From: UBA4729 sp038231175
GTDB taxonomy: Bacteria; Patescibacteriota; Saccharimonadia; Saccharimonadales; UBA4665
Direction: 5' to 3'
Assembly (NCBI GenBank): GCA_038231175.1
Contig: JBBRLU010000026.1
Span: forward strand, 1 to 11,987
Length of the DNA stretch: 11,987 nucleotides
Position 1 is the first letter of the stretch; each line of letters starts with the position of its first letter. Made by a program: the position numbers and the translations under genes. Below, one piece after another: positions 10,837 through 11,987 of this stretch. Below the pieces are notes generated by a model. That model was not told the origin of the DNA. It searched no databases and was given only the letters and a program-made list of their open reading frames with translations.

Positions 10837-11987
10837 CTAGACTGGAGAGCTAAACCGATCATGCTCGCGCTGAAGGCTAGTCAGTAATTCTTCGGCAGCA
10901 GCCAGCTGATCTTTAGTTTGTGCTACCACGGCATGGGGCGCATTTTTAAGGTAATTATCATTCGACAGACGACCCTGTAATTGGGTGATGACCGCCCGCT
11001 GGCGCTCCTGCTGCTGTAGGAGCTCACCCAAATAGGCGGCGGCCGTGCTCTGATCGATGTCGAGCCAGCAGCGGGCTTTGGTGGTGGTCAGGTACAGCCC
11101 GGTTCCATCGCTGACCTCGGTAACCTCGCGCAACCGGGCTAAGCGCTTGATCGTGCCGGCGTTGGCGGCTATGAAGGCGACGTCGGTATAGTAGAGCGTG
11201 ACGCCGCTGACTTTGAGAGCCTTTTGAACGAAGCGGGATTCGATGACGATGTTCTGAATTTCGCCAAAGGCGGCCGCCTGCTTGGCATCGGCTTTGGGAA
11301 TCTGGCCATAGGTCTTGGTGGTCAGCAGGCTGTCACCTTCCCAGCCCAGCGTCTGCCAGATCGTCTCGGTGATAAACGGCGCGAAGGGGTGCAGCAAGAT
11401 CAGGATCGTTTCTAACAAGCATGCCAACAGCGGTTTGTTGGGCTCGGCTTTGCTGGCTTCGATATACCAGTCGGCGACGTCATCCCAGATAAAATGGTAC
11501 AGCTTGTCATAGGCTTCGCCGAAGGCATAACCGTCTAGATCCTTGATGACGGCGGTCTGAATCTGTTGTAACTTTTGCAATATCCAATGGTCAGCGACAG
11601 ATACCGGTTTGACCTCGGAGGCTACGAAGTCGTCGCCCAGTAAGTCTTCGATGAAGCGGGCGATATTCCATAATTTGTTGCAGAAATTACGGTTAGCTTC
11701 GATCTTGCTGACCGACCAGTTCTGGTCGTTGCCAGGGCTGACGCCCATGACCAAGGCCATACGTAGGGCATCGGTGCCGTACTCCGGTATGACTTTCAGC
11801 GGATCGATGATCGATTCCGGCCGACTCTTACTCATCTTCTTGCCGTCGGCGGCCTTGACCATACCGTGCAGGTAGACATCTTTAAATGGCACCTGCCCCG
11901 TGACGTAAGTGGTCATCAGGATCATGCGGATCACCCAGAACGGTAGGATGTCCCAACCGGTTTCCATGACGGTCGTCGGGTGATAGG
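10837..11987 (-). CDS. valS: Valyl-tRNA synthetase, C-terminal part (N-terminus outside window)
   Basis: Class Ia aminoacyl-tRNA synthetase that charges tRNA-Val in the cytoplasm. About the last 383 residues are present; reading continues past the window edge, where YHPTTVMETGWDILPFWVIRM matches the conserved catalytic-domain region of ValRS. Next come the ATP-binding KMSKS loop (DGKKMSKSRPESIID), EYGTDALRMALVMG, and RNFCNKLWNIARF at the start of the anticodon-binding helical domain. The HPFAPFITETIWQ motif and the C-terminal coiled-coil arm (about the last 65 residues, LGELLQQQERQRAV onward) are those of ValRS. The stop is TAG at 10839-10837. The gene looks intact and ordinary. Confidence 0.96.
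   Translation of the reverse strand, partial: YHPTTVMETGWDILPFWVIRMILMTTYVTGQVPFKDVYLHGMVKAADGKKMSKSRPESIIDPLKVIPEYGTDALRMALVMGVSPGNDQNWSVSKIEANRNFCNKLWNIARFIEDLLGDDFVASEVKPVSVADHWILQKLQQIQTAVIKDLDGYAFGEAYDKLYHFIWDDVADWYIEASKAEPNKPLLACLLETILILLHPFAPFITETIWQTLGWEGDSLLTTKTYGQIPKADAKQAAAFGEIQNIVIESRFVQKALKVSGVTLYYTDVAFIAANAGTIKRLARLREVTEVSDGTGLYLTTTKARCWLDIDQSTAAAYLGELLQQQERQRAVITQLQGRLSNDNYLKNAPHAVVAQTKDQLAAAEELLTSLQREHDRFSSPV

Noticed and set aside
1..11987. Alternative genetic code (UGA as sense), as in some CPR groups
   Set aside because: All recognised genes read through with standard stops and none needs UGA recoding.
1..11987. CRISPR array, insertion sequence or rRNA
   Set aside because: No regularly spaced repeats, transposase motifs or rRNA-like sequence seen on either strand.

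Overview
The window looks like a chromosomal segment of a small-genome bacterium of the Patescibacteria/CPR type, most likely Candidatus Saccharibacteria. This is an inference from gene style: many short genes without Shine-Dalgarno (SD) sequences, a large secreted SGNH hydrolase with Ca-binding repeats, tightly packed genes, and standard stop codons with no sign of UGA recoding. No rRNA or other decisive marker is present. Most of the window looks around or above 50% G+C, but the block at about 4.87-6.14 kb is visibly poorer: two sampled 60-base lines there are 45% and 48% G+C, against 62% in one line of the SGNH gene.

Left part (1-1062, minus strand): an NAD(P)-binding SDR-like gene, then an SGNH hydrolase that leaves the window. 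They overlap by 8 bases, so translation is probably coupled. After a 36-residue small gene on the plus strand comes a four-gene redox block (1367-4459, plus strand): a MarR regulator, a membrane-anchored helical protein with one histidine per predicted helix, a membrane-anchored blue copper protein, and a ferric-reductase/NADPH-oxidase-like flavocytochrome. Together they could move electrons from cytoplasmic NAD(P)H through FAD and two hemes to copper on the cell surface. A bidirectional terminator closes the block. A KGG-type small stress protein gene converges on it from the right.

Middle (4870-6690): a minus-strand pair encodes a GHKL ATPase and a DUF4325/STAS-like protein, resembling a partner-switch (anti-sigma kinase/antagonist) pair. 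Its promoter has a good -35 element lying exactly in the spacer of a 13-bp perfect inverted repeat, which is a strong operator signature. Next are a noncoding stretch with an orphan plus-strand terminator and two divergent tRNA genes, tRNA-Arg(GCG) on minus and tRNA-Ser(CGA) on plus, both with encoded CCA.

Right part (6621-11987): a 984-residue secreted, C-terminally anchored SGNH hydrolase whose last 12 codons are the antisense of tRNA-Ser; a 59-residue two-helix membrane protein; an XRE-HTH/HAD fusion with a non-canonical catalytic motif I; and the C-terminal part of valyl-tRNA synthetase.

Two initiation styles alternate. Five genes have an SD sequence. Several promoter-proximal genes have none, and instead carry a -10-like hexamer 5-8 bases before the ATG, suggesting leaderless mRNAs.
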